Shown here piece after piece: positions 33,754 to 42,683 of a DNA stretch of 64,000 nucleotides. Position 1 is the first letter of the stretch. Each line of letters begins with the position of its first letter. The notes beneath the pieces were generated by a model, which searched no databases, had not been told where the DNA came from, and saw nothing but the letters and a program-made list of their open reading frames with translations. This DNA comes from Corticicoccus populi. Its GTDB lineage: Bacteria; Bacillota; Bacilli; Staphylococcales; Salinicoccaceae. The position numbers and the translations under genes are program-made. The stretch lies in contig NZ_JBHUOQ010000001.1 of NCBI RefSeq assembly GCF_042686195.1, positions 62,001 through 126,000 on the forward strand, given 5' to 3'.

Positions 33754-34935
33754 ATGGCAGAGCGCAATTTATTTACTTCCGAGTCAGTGACGGAGGGACA
33801 TCCAGATAAGATTGCCGATCAAATATCTGATGCAATTTTAGATGAAATTATTGAAGGAGATGCACATGCAAGAGTTGCCTGTGAAACGGTAGTGAATACG
33901 GGTCTCGCATTAATCGTGGGTGAGATTAGTACAAAAACGTATGTGGATATTCCTAAAATCGTAAGAAAGACAGTTGAAGATATTGGCTATGTTGATGCAA
34001 AGTACGGTTATGACTATAAAACAATGTCTGTATTAACAGGTATCGATGAACAGTCACAGGATATTGCACAAGGTGTGAACAATGCGATTGAAACGAGAAG
34101 TACGGAAGATGTGTCTACAGGTGCCGGCGACCAGGGCTTAATGTTCGGCTTCGCTTGTGATGAAACAGAGGAATTAATGCCGCTTCCAATCTCTTTATCC
34201 CATAAATTATCAAAGCGTTTAACGGAAGCAAGAAAAACAGGGCTGCTTGATTACCTGCGCCCGGATGGTAAAACACAGGTGACGGTTGAATATGATGAAA
34301 ATAATGTTGTGAAACGAATTGATACGATTGTCATTTCTACACAGCATCATGAAGATATTTCACCGGAACAGATTTATGATGATCTTCTTGAGTATGTGAT
34401 TCGTTATGTTGTCCCTGAGGAACTGCTTGATGAAGATACAAAATACTTCATCAACCCGACAGGGCGCTTTGTTATCGGCGGACCACAGGGTGATGCAGGG
34501 CTGACAGGCCGTAAAATTATCGTAGATACTTACGGTGGTTATGCGCGTCACGGCGGCGGTGCATTCAGTGGTAAGGATCCGACAAAGGTCGACCGTTCTG
34601 CAGCATATGCAGCACGCTATATCGCTAAAAATATTGTGGCAAGTAAAATCGCATCAAAATGTGAAATCCAGCTGGCATATGCCATCGGCGTGTCACAGCC
34701 TGTATCGATTTCAGTAGATACTTTCGGGACTTCAAAATATAGTGAAGCTCAAATCGTTGAGGCCATCCGTGAGCTGTTCAACTTATCACCGGACGGAATC
34801 ATTGAGATGCTTGATTTAAGAAGACCGATTTATAAAAACACCGCAAGCTACGGCCATTTTGGACGTGAAGATTTGAATCTTCCATGGGAAGCGGTGGATC
34901 AGGTGGATGCACTTATCGGTTCACTTTCCAAATAA
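33754..34935 (+). CDS. metK: S-adenosylmethionine synthetase
   Basis: 393 residues. Family motifs: SVTEGHPDKIADQISDAILD near the N-terminus, GAGDQGLMFGFA (ATP site), GGYARHGGGAFSGKDPTKVDRSAAY. It makes SAM from methionine and ATP. Start behind AAAGGAG. It is the sole gene after the SAM riboswitch and is closed by a long hairpin, so its level is set by SAM. pckA lies in the opposite direction nearby, as in Staphylococcus and Bacillus, though here with genes between. Confidence 0.97.
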   Translation: MAERNLFTSESVTEGHPDKIADQISDAILDEIIEGDAHARVACETVVNTGLALIVGEISTKTYVDIPKIVRKTVEDIGYVDAKYGYDYKTMSVLTGIDEQSQDIAQGVNNAIETRSTEDVSTGAGDQGLMFGFACDETEELMPLPISLSHKLSKRLTEARKTGLLDYLRPDGKTQVTVEYDENNVVKRIDTIVISTQHHEDISPEQIYDDLLEYVIRYVVPEELLDEDTKYFINPTGRFVIGGPQGDAGLTGRKIIVDTYGGYARHGGGAFSGKDPTKVDRSAAYAARYIAKNIVASKIASKCEIQLAYAIGVSQPVSISVDTFGTSKYSEAQIVEAIRELFNLSPDGIIEMLDLRRPIYKNTASYGHFGREDLNLPWEAVDQVDALIGSLSK

Positions 34936-34936
34936 A

Positions 34937-35014
34937 AAAACCCGGATGCTTTTTGCAGCCCCCTGAAACGAGAAATAAATCTCACTTCAGGGGACTGCAG
35001 AACTCCGGTTTTTT
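34937..35014 (+). terminator. Long-stem terminator of metK
   Basis: AAAACCCGGA and TCCGGTTTTTT close an inner arm TGCAGCCCCCTGAA/TTCAGGGGACTGCA with its own GAGA/TCTC tip. An unusually long stem of some 78 bases; A-rich and T-rich ends let it work both ways. Confidence 0.8.
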
Positions 35015-35026
35015 CAGTTCAACAGG

Positions 35027-35194
35027 TTAATCTTCGTCTTCATTATCATCCATATCATCGTGATTCTCATGATCTTCCATGTCATTGTCGTCCATATCAC
35101 TGTCATCCATGTCATCTGAATCGTCATTGCCGCATGCACCGAGAACAAGAACGGAGAGTAATCCGCCTGTAAGTAAATATTTTTTAAGTTTCAC
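35027..35194 (-). CDS. Tiny acidic lipoprotein (55 residues)
   Basis: GTG 35194 lies six bases after AAGGAGG. The product has a full lipoprotein signal (LKKYLLTGGLL...LVLGAC, Cys at 21) and then only 34 residues, almost all Asp, Glu, Asn, Met and His in loose repeats of DxMDDxD. The mature protein would be an acidic tail tethered to the membrane, perhaps binding metal ions or charge-balancing the surface. The signal is nearly that of the lipoprotein at 10633-11235, so it may derive from it by loss of the domain. Function unknown. Confidence 0.7.
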   Translation of the reverse strand: MKLKKYLLTGGLLSVLVLGACGNDDSDDMDDSDMDDNDMEDHENHDDMDDNEDED

Positions 35195-35391
35195 AGTAAA
35201 GCCTCCTTGTATCCTTTAAAAGGATATTATTGAATGGAATGTATTGATCCTCATTTTAAAAATGATTGAGTAATTATACCCATTTAGTTAAAGATAAAAC
35301 ATAAACTTAAGATGGAGACTTGTTTTTAATCGTTTCAAATCCGTTCTTTTGATATAATAAATTAAGCAATTCGAGGAAAAGGAGAATAAAT

Positions 35392-36306
35392 ATGAATATG
35401 AATACAGATATTTTTACAGAGCCGATATTTATCATTGTTGCTGCTGTACTTTTAATTATTTTGATTTGGTTCTTAGTCTATTTCTTCAAACACCGTAAAG
35501 AAGTGAACACACTTCAGGAATCATATGATAAAGAAAAGAAGGAACTGGTTGAAAATTACGAGTCACAGCATGAAGAAGAGCGTCTTGGTTATAAAAAAGA
35601 AATTTCCACGCTGAATGAAAAATATTATAACGATACTACGCTGCTCGATAACAAATTATCCAGCCTTCAGCAGTTCACTGTCGATAAAGGTGAATATTTA
35701 ACGGATCTCGCACTGATTCAGCTGAAAGACAGACTGGTACGTGATGAGAAAATCCGTGAGTCTGATATGCATATTCTTTCAAATGTATATATACCGAGCC
35801 GCAACTACACGAATACACGTAAAATTGACCATCTTGTGTTAACAAGAACAGGCATTTATTTACTGGATTCCAAGTATTGGAGAGGCCATATTCTTCATGG
35901 TGTTAATGAAACGAACTTTGAAGAGCTTCCTTATATAGAATCATTCTTTGACTTGTTGAACTTAGATAAAAAGCAGGAGCAGACACTTATTTTTGATAAA
36001 GACACAGATGATAAAGTAGCTGTGAATCATTATAATGAAGTGATTGAAGAAACAAAAGTATCTTCAGAAAAACTGCGTAATATTTTAAAACTGCAGTATG
36101 AAATTGTACCGATTATCTATTTTAATCCGAAGGATAACGGCAACTACTCTATATCAAATTATTCGGATGACCAGGGTGTTAAAGTGCTGGTCGGCACTGA
36201 AGAGCTGGATGCATTCTTCATGAAATATGTATTCCACGGCCGTTTCCAATATACGGTTAAAGATCTGGATGAAATCGCAGATGCGATTCTCAGCCTGAAC
36301 CCGTGA
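35392..36306 (+). CDS. Membrane-anchored NERD-domain protein
   Basis: 304 residues. One N-terminal membrane helix (residues ~9-31), a charged coiled coil (~35-95), then a nuclease-related NERD domain from ~115 with RKIDHLVLTRTGIYLLDSKYW, whose Asp and the D-x-K pair resemble the endonuclease core. A NERD protein lies next to metK in staphylococci too. DNA cleavage is not shown for the family. Start behind AAAGGAG. Confidence 0.85.
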   Translation: MNMNTDIFTEPIFIIVAAVLLIILIWFLVYFFKHRKEVNTLQESYDKEKKELVENYESQHEEERLGYKKEISTLNEKYYNDTTLLDNKLSSLQQFTVDKGEYLTDLALIQLKDRLVRDEKIRESDMHILSNVYIPSRNYTNTRKIDHLVLTRTGIYLLDSKYWRGHILHGVNETNFEELPYIESFFDLLNLDKKQEQTLIFDKDTDDKVAVNHYNEVIEETKVSSEKLRNILKLQYEIVPIIYFNPKDNGNYSISNYSDDQGVKVLVGTEELDAFFMKYVFHGRFQYTVKDLDEIADAILSLNP

Positions 36307-36330
36307 TGAATTATTTTTGTATATACTGAT

Positions 36331-36365
36331 AAAAGTCCTATAATCTAATTATAGGGCTTTTATTT
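36331..36365 (+). terminator. Terminator of the NERD gene
   Basis: AAAAGTCCTATAA, 5-base loop, TTATAGGGCTTTT (one G-U), then T residues. Confidence 0.8.
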
Positions 36366-36401
36366 ATGAATGATAAATTGACATGACAACAGGAGGAAAC
36401 G

Positions 36402-37820
36402 ATGGATAGAACAAAACGGATTGCTGTAGTCGGCGGCGGAATTTCAGGTGTATCTATATTAAACAGACTTGTGAACCATACGCCGGGCAGACGATATAAA
36501 ATAGATATTTATGACAGCAGGGAAAGTATGGGACACGGACAGCCTTTTAGAGAAGACAGTGAACATCTGCTCATCAATGTGCCATTTGATGGCATGTCAT
36601 TAAGTGATGATGATGAAGATTTTAAAAAGTGGATGACAGAAAAAGGCTGCCGGCCGGTTCAACATCCGCCGAGGGCTTTATTCGGTGAATATGTAGAAGA
36701 TTTTCTGAATGATTTGTTAAAACATGAAAATGTGCAGCCGGTATACGCCTATGTTACGAATGTTTTAATTGAAAAGGATGGGTATCTCGTCCAGACAGAG
36801 ACTGAAGAAAGATACTATGATGCAGTGTTTTTGGCAGTGGGACAGATGGATTACAATGACCCGTATCAGTTGAAGGGGAAGAAGCGGTATATTCATAATC
36901 CGTACCCCGTTAATGAAAAACTGCATCAGTTAAAAGGGAAAATCGGTATTGTCGGTACCGGTTTGACCGCCATTGACTGTATCAGGCATTTAATTCATGA
37001 AGAAGGTGCGTCAGAGCTGTATGTTTTCTCAAGAAGCGGTGAACTGCCTTCAGTGAGAGGGATGGAATGTCAGATCCAGCTCAAGTATTTTACAGCAGAA
37101 AATATAAAAAAAGAATTACACCGCGGACTTGTACCGCTTCAACATATGATTGATTTATTTAAAAAGGAATTATCCGAGCATCAGATTAACACTTCACTCT
37201 TCGACAGACAGACGGGAGATGCGCATCAGGATTTGAGTTTTGATCTGGAACATGCAGATGAAGTCGGGAAGCTCCAGTACTTAATTATTGAAGCGAATCC
37301 GGTGATGACAGAAGGATTCCATTATTTATCACGATCTGATAAAAAGGTGTTTATGGAGAAATATCATCCGCTGATTGATGAAAATCATTCGCCGATGCCG
37401 GACAGTTCCGCAGAGGAAATCATTTCATGGATTGAAGACGGTATGTTAAAAATGTTTAATGATATGGAAGATGTTGATTATGACGGCGGGTTTACTGTGT
37501 CGGCAGGTGGTCAAAAGGTAGAAACAGATGTGTTAATCAATGCGACTGGACCACTTTGGAAGGTAGAGGAAGATGACAGTCCGCTGCTTAAAAATATGCT
37601 CGAAAATTATATAGTTGAAAGTGCTGATTTCGGAGGTATTATTGTTGATCAGACACGTCGCGTCATCAGTCCGAGATACGGCACAATGAATCGTTTTTAC
37701 GCACTTGGGGCACTGAGTGTAAATGTTGATTATCTGTCGGCGTCAGTTAATATTTTAAATGATTATTCGAAAATGCTTGTAGAAGATTTTTATAAAAGGG
37801 AAGAAGGCTTTGACGAATAG
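36402..37820 (+). CDS. FAD/NAD(P)-binding oxidoreductase-like protein
   Basis: 472 residues. N-terminal dinucleotide motif VVGGGISGVS at 9-18 and a second one GIVGTGLTAID near 180, the pattern of PF13454-type FAD/NAD(P)-binding proteins (YdhS-like). Ends with a region rich in NATGP and GALSVNVDYLSAS. No partner gene next to it. Start behind AGGAGG. Substrate unknown; N-hydroxylating monooxygenase relatives exist. Confidence 0.82.
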   Translation: MDRTKRIAVVGGGISGVSILNRLVNHTPGRRYKIDIYDSRESMGHGQPFREDSEHLLINVPFDGMSLSDDDEDFKKWMTEKGCRPVQHPPRALFGEYVEDFLNDLLKHENVQPVYAYVTNVLIEKDGYLVQTETEERYYDAVFLAVGQMDYNDPYQLKGKKRYIHNPYPVNEKLHQLKGKIGIVGTGLTAIDCIRHLIHEEGASELYVFSRSGELPSVRGMECQIQLKYFTAENIKKELHRGLVPLQHMIDLFKKELSEHQINTSLFDRQTGDAHQDLSFDLEHADEVGKLQYLIIEANPVMTEGFHYLSRSDKKVFMEKYHPLIDENHSPMPDSSAEEIISWIEDGMLKMFNDMEDVDYDGGFTVSAGGQKVETDVLINATGPLWKVEEDDSPLLKNMLENYIVESADFGGIIVDQTRRVISPRYGTMNRFYALGALSVNVDYLSASVNILNDYSKMLVEDFYKREEGFDE

Positions 37821-37961
37821 GATAGCTGTTTTCTAAACGTCACCGTCTTTTGGAATGTGTCTATATTAGGGGCATGTTCGCGCATGCTGCATGTTTCACT
37901 TACAAGTACAAAGAAATCTTTGTTTATTAGTTATTTAGGTTTTTGGATACATTCTATATAA

Positions 37962-38010
37962 AAATCATAACCCCATTCTTCGCTTTGAATGGGGTTATGA
38001 TTTGTGTTTT
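37962..38010. terminator. Strong hairpin terminator
   Basis: AAATCATAACCCCATTC, 8-base loop, GAATGGGGTTATGATTT: a perfect 17-base stem followed by GTGTTTT. It separates the FAD protein gene from the convergent small membrane gene. Confidence 0.75.
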
Positions 38011-38083
38011 ACTGTTAGAATAAAGGATGAATGACGAATACTTTTGGAATATAGTGGTAAGAGTAATCTAAAATAAGGTTCTA

Positions 38084-38401
38084 CTATTTAATTTGGTGAT
38101 AAAAGAAGAACCATCCAATAGTTATAACTAATCCCAAAATCAATAGTATGATTAAAGTGATTACTGATACAATTGAAGAAAATCTTTCAAACTTTATTTT
38201 TGGCATTAAAATGAAAACCAAGAAACTAATGAAACAAATTAATAGCAGTACCCACAATCCGTATCCTATAAAATCAGGTACATAAATTTGGGCGTCTCTT
38301 GCATTCCCATTTCTTCTCATTAAATAAACTGTGAATACAAAGAAAAATAGTGAGCTTATTATACCTATAATATTTATTTTTAAATTTTGTTCTTCTCCCA
38401 T
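38084..38401 (-). CDS. Small three-helix membrane protein
   Basis: 105 residues with hydrophobic segments at about 9-27, 47-66 and 77-100 and a short basic loop. GAGGTG precedes ATG 38401. Not recognised. AT-rich compared with its neighbours. Confidence 0.6.
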   Translation of the reverse strand: MGEEQNLKINIIGIISSLFFFVFTVYLMRRNGNARDAQIYVPDFIGYGLWVLLLICFISFLVFILMPKIKFERFSSIVSVITLIILLILGLVITIGWFFFYHQIK

Positions 38402-38496
38402 TATAAGTACACCTCAATCCTCAATTGGACATAAACTTTATATTTCCAATATACACTGGTTTATTCTGGATTACAAAGTGCTGTGACAGTCGCCCA

Positions 38497-38535
38497 ATAT
38501 ATCTTGACCCCAAAAAAGTTGTCTTTTTAGATTAA
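38497..38535. mobile_element. Possible IS3-family end without its element
   Basis: CTTGACCCCAAAAAAGTTG followed by TCTTTTTAGATTAATT resembles the terminal repeat of IS150-group IS3 elements (usual form TGACCCC, A-run, AGTT). No transposase reading frame is next to it. The stretch 38536-38611 holds no gene. A solo end left by deletion is the reading; chance similarity is possible. Confidence 0.35.
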
Positions 38536-38611
38536 TTGAAAGTACCGGTTGATTAATAGCGAAAAAACGGCAAGGTGCCCGAATGAGTTTCAACCGGTTA
38601 TTTAACAAATC

Positions 38612-38639
38612 AAAAAACTGACAGCCTGGCTGTCAGTTT
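38612..38639 (-). terminator. Terminator of the proline dehydrogenase gene
   Basis: AAACTGACAG, 5-base loop, CTGTCAGTTT with a T run on the minus strand. Confidence 0.8.
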
Positions 38640-38648
38640 CTTTAATAT

Positions 38649-39638
38649 CTATTTTCTTTTAAATAATTTAACAATAGTAAATAGTGATAAGATTCCGGCA
38701 GTACCGAATGCTGCAGGTTTAAACGCAGGGTGTTTAGTGACTGATTTTACAATCAGGTTGATATTCTGCGGTCTTTCTGCGAGACGTCTCATGAAGTATG
38801 CGTACCAGTCCATGCCAAACGGAAGATAAACGACCATTTTATACCCGCGTTTTACAAGGTTTTTCTGATAGTCTTTTCTAAAACCGTAAAGCATCTGGAA
38901 CTCGAAGCGGTCATGGTCAATATCATTTTGTTCGATGAAATCAATGATTTCTTCAATGATATGGTGGTCATGTGTCGCAATGGATGTATAACCTGTACCC
39001 TCAGTTAAGTGGCTTTTAATTAGCTCCAAATATGCTTTGTCAATATCAGCCTTATCCTGATGTGCAGCATCTGCGCTCTCTTTATATGCACCTTTTACAA
39101 TACGAAGACGGGTATCTTTGTATTTAAGGATATCATCTGGAGAGTTTAACAGATAGGCTTGAATGACAGTTCCGACATTGTCGTACTTTTCAAGCATAGC
39201 ATCCAGTATACGGAGTGTGTCCGGATACAAATTATAAGATTCCATATCAATGTTCACGAAGATATCAAGCTTATTAGCAACTGCAATAATTTCGTCGATG
39301 TTATTCAGACAGAAGTCATAGTCAATCTGTAAGCCGATCTGGGACAGCTTCACTGAAGCATGTGAATCGACACCGAATTCATGGATGGCATTAATCATTG
39401 CGATGATTTTTCCTTTTTCCTGAATCGCATCCTCTTTATCAGTGATGAATTCACCCAGGTTATCAAAAACAACACTCATCTCCTGATCATTAATGTCTTT
39501 AATACGTTCGATTGTGTCATCGATACTGACTCCGCCCACCACTTTGTTGGCTCCGAATTTTAATCCCATTTTCTTAGTGGAATTATTGAGAAATTGATTC
39601 TCTGATAAATGAATAAAAATATCACGTAATAACGGCAT
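38649..39638 (-). CDS. Proline dehydrogenase
   Basis: 329 residues, monofunctional PutB/FadM type. The TIM-barrel enzyme shows the family stretches SVKLSQIGL, DMESYNLYPDTL, RLRIVKGAYKES, IATHDHHII, FQMLYGFR, VYLPFG and YFMRRLAERPQN (the R-R-x-x-E that binds proline). It oxidises proline to pyrroline-5-carboxylate with FAD. Start behind AGGAGG. The P5C dehydrogenase partner is not in the window. The last ~30 residues are hydrophobic and basic and may touch the membrane. Confidence 0.92.
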   Translation of the reverse strand: MPLLRDIFIHLSENQFLNNSTKKMGLKFGANKVVGGVSIDDTIERIKDINDQEMSVVFDNLGEFITDKEDAIQEKGKIIAMINAIHEFGVDSHASVKLSQIGLQIDYDFCLNNIDEIIAVANKLDIFVNIDMESYNLYPDTLRILDAMLEKYDNVGTVIQAYLLNSPDDILKYKDTRLRIVKGAYKESADAAHQDKADIDKAYLELIKSHLTEGTGYTSIATHDHHIIEEIIDFIEQNDIDHDRFEFQMLYGFRKDYQKNLVKRGYKMVVYLPFGMDWYAYFMRRLAERPQNINLIVKSVTKHPAFKPAAFGTAGILSLFTIVKLFKRK

Positions 39639-39732
39639 ACTAAACCTCCTAAAAAGTCAAAAAAAATAAAAGTTTCTAACAACCCATATTCTACTACCAT
39701 ACTTAATAATATAACAACAAACTTTTTGTGAA

Positions 39733-40239
39733 CTATTCCACTTTATAGTGCGGAATGTGATTAACATATGTGTTATTTATGCGAATCATTTCCTTTTTGT
39801 CTTCCTCAGTCAGTTCTCTGACGACCCGCGCCGGACGTCCGAATGCCATAGAATCTGCAGGGATTTCAGTTCCCGGCGTGACCAGGCTGCCGGCTCCGAT
39901 AAATGCATTTTCTCCGATTACGGCACCGTCGAGGACAGTGGAATCCATTCCGATTAATGCATTATCTCTAATCGTGCAGCTGTGAAGTGTCACCTTGTGT
40001 CCGACAGTGACATTATCGCCGATAATAAGCGGCATATCCGTTGATTCATGAAGTACAGATAAATCCTGAACATTAGAGTTCCTGCCGATTTTAATCGGTG
40101 CAATGTCGCCTCTCAGCACACTGCCAAACCATACTGAAGCATTTTCGGCGATTTCAACATCACCGATAACTGTTGCATTTGGTGCAATAAAAGCACTCTT
40201 GTGAATTTGCGGCGTTGAACCATTATAATCCAGTATCAT
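39733..40239 (-). CDS. Gamma-carbonic anhydrase-like hexapeptide protein
   Basis: 168 residues of left-handed beta helix (repeats such as NATVIG, NASVWF, NVTVGH, NAFIGA). Metal-binding His residues are seen in LSVLHEST, VGHKVTLHSC, as in YrdA/PaaY/YtoA-type gamma carbonic anhydrases. Real activity varies in this family. Divergent from the hydrolase gene at 40321. Start behind AAAGGA. Confidence 0.88.
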   Translation of the reverse strand: MILDYNGSTPQIHKSAFIAPNATVIGDVEIAENASVWFGSVLRGDIAPIKIGRNSNVQDLSVLHESTDMPLIIGDNVTVGHKVTLHSCTIRDNALIGMDSTVLDGAVIGENAFIGAGSLVTPGTEIPADSMAFGRPARVVRELTEEDKKEMIRINNTYVNHIPHYKVE

Positions 40240-40320
40240 TTTTCATTATCCTTTCATAAATTAGACTGTTATACTGATTGTATCACAGAGATAATCATTT
40301 GTATGGATAGGAGTAGCAAA

Positions 40321-41121
40321 ATGTGGAAATGGGAAACTGATCGAGAGGCAAAAGGTGTCATTCTTGTCATTCATGACATGATGGAACACCATGAATATTA
40401 TACAGAATTAATCTCAAAATTAAGAAGACAGGGCTATCATGTCATCACCGGAGATCTGCCGGGCCACGGCCAGACAACGAGGGTTCATAAAGGACATATT
40501 TCTGATTTTTATCAGTATGTTGACAGAGTCAGTGAGTGGTATGAAATCAGCAGGGAGTATAACCTCCCTATATTTGTCATGGGGCAGGGTCTTGGCGGAT
40601 TAATTGCACTGGAAGCGTCACGACAAGATCATATCGAAGTTGACGGTCTCGTACTGTTGAACCCGCTTCTGTCATTTAAGCAGTCATTCATGAACCGTAA
40701 AAATACTTTAAAAACCAGTGTCAGAACAACAAGTGATGAAACAAGATTTAATCCGGGGATTCAGATGAAGTACTTTACAGAGGATGATAAGTTCCTTGAG
40801 AAATACGTGAATGATGAACTGCTGGTTAGAAAGGTAAGTTACCACTGGTATAAGACAGTCATCAATCAGATGAAGACAACAACTGAGTATCTGGATGAAT
40901 TCCCGGATGTTCCGATTCTTGCCATGTTCAGCAGGAAAGATGAAATTATTGAGCCGTTTATATCCAGTAAGTATGTGAAGCAGATTCCGACAAGCGAGCT
41001 CCGCGTTTTAATGATGGATGATGTAGAGCACAGCATGTTCCAAAGAGAAGACACAGCACTTCAAATGTATTATCTGGAAAGATTTTTTGATGAACAGCTG
41101 TTTAAAGTCGGCGTGATTTAA
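40321..41121 (+). CDS. Alpha/beta hydrolase-fold protein lacking the nucleophile Ser
   Basis: 266 residues, lysophospholipase/monoacylglycerol lipase-like: IVIHDMMEH near the start and GDLPGHGQT follow the family. The nucleophile elbow is MGQGLGG, so glycine stands where G-x-S-x-G needs serine. A His is still present in VEHSMFQ and an Asp in SRKDEII. It is either non-catalytic or uses another residue. AGGAG precedes ATG 40321; ATG 40303 has no site. A homologue with a similar change occurs, as I recall, near this locus in S. aureus. Confidence 0.8.
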   Translation: MWKWETDREAKGVILVIHDMMEHHEYYTELISKLRRQGYHVITGDLPGHGQTTRVHKGHISDFYQYVDRVSEWYEISREYNLPIFVMGQGLGGLIALEASRQDHIEVDGLVLLNPLLSFKQSFMNRKNTLKTSVRTTSDETRFNPGIQMKYFTEDDKFLEKYVNDELLVRKVSYHWYKTVINQMKTTTEYLDEFPDVPILAMFSRKDEIIEPFISSKYVKQIPTSELRVLMMDDVEHSMFQREDTALQMYYLERFFDEQLFKVGVI

Positions 41122-41171
41122 ACCGGTCTGGATTTATTTAGCCGTTCGCTGTGTAAATTTCAAAATGAAAT

Positions 41172-41216
41172 AAAAGCTTCCGGGACGTGAGTTTTCGTCC
41201 CGGAAGCTTTTATTTT
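41172..41216 (+). terminator. Terminator of the hydrolase gene
   Basis: AAAAGCTTCCGGGACG, 8-base loop, CGTCCCGGAAGCTTTT: a perfect 16-base stem. Confidence 0.85.
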
Positions 41217-41229
41217 AAAATACATTTAG

Positions 41230-41388
41230 TTATGGGTTGTTTTTTGATTGAAATCCGTGAATATACTTAATACCAATAGCAGGTGCAAATTCCAGAAGTG
41301 AGATAAATATTGGTGCAGGAAGTAATGTCACCACAGCAGGGGGACGGTATTTTTCTTTCTTAAAAATATGTGAACAGTGTGAGACCAA
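41230..41388 (-). pseudogene. Remnant of a membrane-protein gene
   Basis: A 52-codon open frame on the minus strand encodes KKEKYRPPAVVTLLPAPIFI and ends FAPAIGIKYIHGFQS. It reads like the end of a real membrane protein but has no credible start: the only candidate is TTG 41388 without a ribosome binding site. The region 41122-41450 otherwise holds only the terminator. Confidence 0.3.
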
Positions 41389-41450
41389 TCACTGCTCGAA
41401 TTAATAGAGTATATTCAAACTTATTTTTCCTTTTGGAACGTACAGTAAAA

Positions 41451-41723
41451 TTATGAGTAATCTCTATCTTTAAGACGGACTAATTCAATCAATAATATGA
41501 TGAAACTGATAATGATAAGAAAGAGAAGTACCCAATTTGGGATGATTGAAACTTCGCGTAAGGCTGTATTAAAGACACCCAGATCTTGGTTCCAGCCTAA
41601 ACTGGTATCACTGCCTGTTAAGTTAGTACTGTAAATCGCAGCAGAAAGTGATTGAAAACAGTAGATGGCAGTAAACACAAATAATACTGAAATGTATATA
41701 ATAATCTGTTTGATATTTGACAA
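41451..41723 (-). CDS. Small two-helix membrane protein
   Basis: 90 residues if started at TTG 41723; hydrophobic segments at about 7-24 and 63-82, with an extracytoplasmic loop rich in Ser/Thr/Asn between. GAGAGGAG directly touches the TTG, which is too close; an ATC three codons on would have the usual distance. The true start is therefore unsure. Not recognised. Confidence 0.5.
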   Translation of the reverse strand: MSNIKQIIIYISVLFVFTAIYCFQSLSAAIYSTNLTGSDTSLGWNQDLGVFNTALREVSIIPNWVLLFLIIISFIILLIELVRLKDRDYS

Positions 41724-41879
41724 CTCCTCTCTTTATTAGTAAATTTTAGATAATTGTGTTTCAAGTGTATCATATTTTTTAGATGCTGTGATTCACTAAC
41801 CTTAATGATAGATAATTCATAAATATCTATATATTAAAAGGGGATAATCAATGATTATGAAGTGTTTGGAGGTGGGTTT

Positions 41880-42071
41880 ATGAGACGGAAATTTAAATTT
41901 TACGGCTTACTTTTGATGGCATTGAGTACTTTATTGTTTCTATTCAACGCCCTCCACATTACGTTCAATATTCAATACAGTTATCTTTTGTTTTTTATAT
42001 TGGGATTTATACTGCTCTTCTCCGGTGGAGTGCTTGTGTTAAAGGGAAATGCGTTGAAGAAAGACAGCTAG
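41880..42071 (+). CDS. Small two-helix membrane protein (63 residues)
   Basis: Starts at ATG 41880 behind GGAGGTG; the frame extends back to 41862 without a site. Two hydrophobic helices (about 8-28 and 34-54), basic ends. Not recognised. A hairpin terminator follows. Confidence 0.55.
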   Translation: MRRKFKFYGLLLMALSTLLFLFNALHITFNIQYSYLLFFILGFILLFSGGVLVLKGNALKKDS

Positions 42072-42100
42072 GAGTAGCGATTTGGTTTTAAGGGAAAATA

Positions 42101-42145
42101 AGAAGGAAGTCCTGAGTCAGCTCAGACTTCCTTCTTTCAGTTTTT
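42101..42145. terminator. Bidirectional terminator overlapping mnmM
   Basis: AGAAGGAAGTCCTGAG, TCAG loop, CTCAGACTTCCTTCT: near-perfect stem, T-rich on both sides. It covers the last codons and stop of the minus-strand mnmM gene. Confidence 0.8.
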
Positions 42146-42683
42146 CTATACATATAATAAAAGGGGCGTGGTTCTGCTGGTTGATGAAACGGTATTCAAG
42201 GACCTGACAGATGTTCTGCGGCCAGAGGTGTAACTGTTCAATGAGTGCGTCTTTTTCGATTTTTCCTTCCGGGTGCCCGTGATATACAACGATAACAATC
42301 CTGCCGCCGATTTTAAGAAGTTCGAATATATGATGTAAGGCTGTGAGTGTTGAGTCGGGTGTTGTAGTGATTGATTTATCACCTTTTGGCAGGTAGCCGA
42401 GATTAAACATGGCACCAGTTACAGCACTTGAGACATATTCCTGAACGTTTGCGTGCGAGTCTTTGATAAACGTAATATTGGTCTGTCCGTCAGTATTTTC
42501 CCGGGCAGAGTCAATGGCTGCCTGCTGAATATCAAAACTGTATACGTGTCCTGTATCTGTGGCAAGTTCTGATAAAAACTTCGTATCATGTCCGTTGCCG
42601 CATGTCGCATCAATAAAAATATCACCGGGTGCTGAAATACTTTCAATTAATGATTTTGATTTAGGGAGTATCCGCTCAAGCAT
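42117..42683 (-). CDS. mnmM: tRNA 5-aminomethyl-2-thiouridine methyltransferase MnmM (YtqB)
   Basis: 188 residues. SAM-dependent Rossmann methyltransferase: motif I DATCGNGHDT at 25-34, acidic end of strand 2 in YSFDIQ, then FNLGYLPKGD as motif IV and PFIICIEKL at the end. This is YtqB, shown in Gram-positives to finish mnm5s2U34 on tRNA. It overlaps the upstream radical-SAM gene by eight bases, and both work in the same pathway. Confidence 0.85.
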   Translation of the reverse strand: MLERILPKSKSLIESISAPGDIFIDATCGNGHDTKFLSELATDTGHVYSFDIQQAAIDSARENTDGQTNITFIKDSHANVQEYVSSAVTGAMFNLGYLPKGDKSITTTPDSTLTALHHIFELLKIGGRIVIVVYHGHPEGKIEKDALIEQLHLWPQNICQVLEYRFINQQNHAPFIICIEKLKEGSLS

